6,498 nucleotides of DNA, from assembly GCA_903944255.1 (NCBI GenBank), contig CAJARE010000278.1, forward strand, positions 1 to 6,498. Reading direction: 5' to 3'. A program made the translations under genes and the position numbers. Every line of letters starts with the position of its first letter. The stretch's first letter is position 1. The DNA comes from an uncultured beta proteobacterium. GTDB lineage: Bacteria > Pseudomonadota > Gammaproteobacteria > Burkholderiales > Burkholderiaceae. The notes beneath the pieces were generated by a model. It worked only from the letters and a program-made list of their open reading frames with translations. It did not search any database and had not been told where the DNA came from. Below are positions 6,166 to 6,498 of this stretch, in pieces.

Positions 6166-6184
6166 AGGGTCCTATTTAGGGGGT

Positions 6185-6256
6185 GGGGGTACAGTGGGAT
6201 AGCGATCCTCTGGAATCACAAAGGGGTACCCCCTTACGTCTTTAACACTGTTAAAG
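6185..6256. repeat. Structured non-coding stretch with inverted repeats
   Basis: GGGGGTAC (6185-6192) is the exact reverse complement of GTACCCCC (6226-6233), with 33 bases between that include a small GGAT/ATCC stem. Just beyond, CTTTAAC (6240-6246) and GTTAAAG (6250-6256) form a perfect hairpin with a 3-base loop. The stretch lies between the 139-aa gene's promoter and the right arm sites. Possible roles are a recombination-directionality site, a terminator or a fold-back origin; nothing visible decides. Confidence 0.4.
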
Positions 6257-6298
6257 TGAATTTGATCGAATAGCCACTTTGAGTCTTGTGATACTCTC

Positions 6299-6316
6299 TG
6301 TCCAAATGTTGTCCAA
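6299..6316 (+). promoter_or_regulatory. Right arm-type integrase site: paired TGTCCAA boxes
   Basis: TGTCCAA occurs at 6299-6305 and 6310-6316, 11 bases apart and in the same orientation as the pair at 94-111. It directly precedes the moaC relic. This matches an integrase arm site on the other side of the core. Confidence 0.6.
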
Positions 6317-6327
6317 ATAAACCTAAA

Positions 6328-6498
6328 GATTTGGTCAAGATTGAAGTTACAACACGTAGAAATGGAAGCACTCACCGCAGTCCAAATCACCCTACTCACC
6401 ATCTACGATATGTGCAAAGCAGTAGACCGAGGCATGGTGATGGGCGATGTGAAGCTACTGGAGAAGAGTGGTGGCAAGTCTGGTGAGTGGAAGACAAC
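6328..6498 (+). pseudogene. moaC: moaC 3' fragment with frameshifting internal deletion (attR side)
   Basis: From 6356 one frame reads VEMEALTAVQITLLTIYDMCKAV and on to KSGGKSGEWKTT at the window edge. This is the C-terminal third of MoaC, including the YDMCK segment that holds active-site Asp and Lys in E. coli MoaC. Just before it, in another frame, 6334-6357 reads VKIEVTTR, which aligns with the residues that normally sit six codons before VEMEAL. The conserved TGKTG segment is missing, a loss of about 20 bases that breaks the frame. The 5' two thirds of the gene are absent. The fragment is therefore a relic, although its 3' part could be translated from the internal ATG at 6362. The gene's real stop lies beyond the window. 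Confidence 0.75.
6455..6493 (+). repeat. attR-side direct repeat within moaC fragment
   Basis: These 39 bases are identical to 1-39 and stand in the same MoaC reading frame (LLEKSGGKSGEWK). The next bases, ACAAC, differ from the left copy. This copy marks the right boundary of the element. Confidence 0.85.

Noticed and set aside
6172..6402. 76-codon minus-strand gene as a complete gene
   Set aside because: Its N-terminal half is antisense to the moaC relic and no start signal is seen. Only its tail looks protein-like, which is listed as a low-interest finding.
1..6498. tRNA, rRNA or CRISPR array
   Set aside because: No cloverleaf-like sequence, conserved rRNA segment or regularly spaced direct repeat was seen; the attachment site lies in moaC, not a tRNA gene.

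Overview
The window is almost exactly one small integrated genetic element, about 6.45 kb long, inserted at the 3' end of moaC (molybdenum cofactor biosynthesis). Bases 1-51 encode the last 16 residues of MoaC plus a stop. The first 39 bases are repeated perfectly at 6455-6493, inside a second, broken moaC fragment (about 6328-6498). A tyrosine recombinase gene starts 74 bp after the moaC stop. Near each end lies a pair of TGTCCAA boxes, same orientation and same 11-bp period, which look like integrase arm-type sites. The host is clearly Gram-negative (Sec and lipoprotein signal peptides, MoaC style). Moderate-to-low GC and the protein style would fit a betaproteobacterium such as Polynucleobacter, but that is a guess.

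Layout, left to right: (1) moaC 3' end / attL (1-51); (2) integrase (126-1109, +); (3) a 499-residue protein (1235-2734, -) with a winged-helix-like N-terminal half and a C-terminal half carrying family-A polymerase motifs A (VEVDYSELHPR), B-like (RKVIK) and C (PVHDSF), with no exonuclease domain; (4) a 149-bp AT-rich gap with a perfect inverted repeat, which could be an operator or origin; (5) two overlapping small genes (-): a Cys/His 'HGG' protein of 77 aa and a 49-aa protein with an internal REQI repeat; (6) three overlapping genes (-, 3335-4913) for exported proteins, two of them lipoproteins, all sharing a cysteine-paired 'LGFK' module; (7) an unknown 106-aa protein (-) divergent from a 76-aa Cro/CI-type regulator (+), with inverted repeats between them; (8) an unknown 139-aa protein (-) with a good sigma-70-type promoter; (9) a structured non-coding stretch, the right arm sites and the moaC relic / attR.

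Working model (inference): the integrase moves the element in and out of moaC, the polymerase-like protein with the HGG and 49-aa proteins forms a replication or processing module, and the HTH protein regulates its own region. The lipoprotein cassette and the two orphan proteins are cargo of unknown function. I see no relaxase, capsid, terminase, portal or conjugation gene, so the element would need a helper phage or plasmid to move between cells. The polymerase-like protein in such a small element is the most interesting item.
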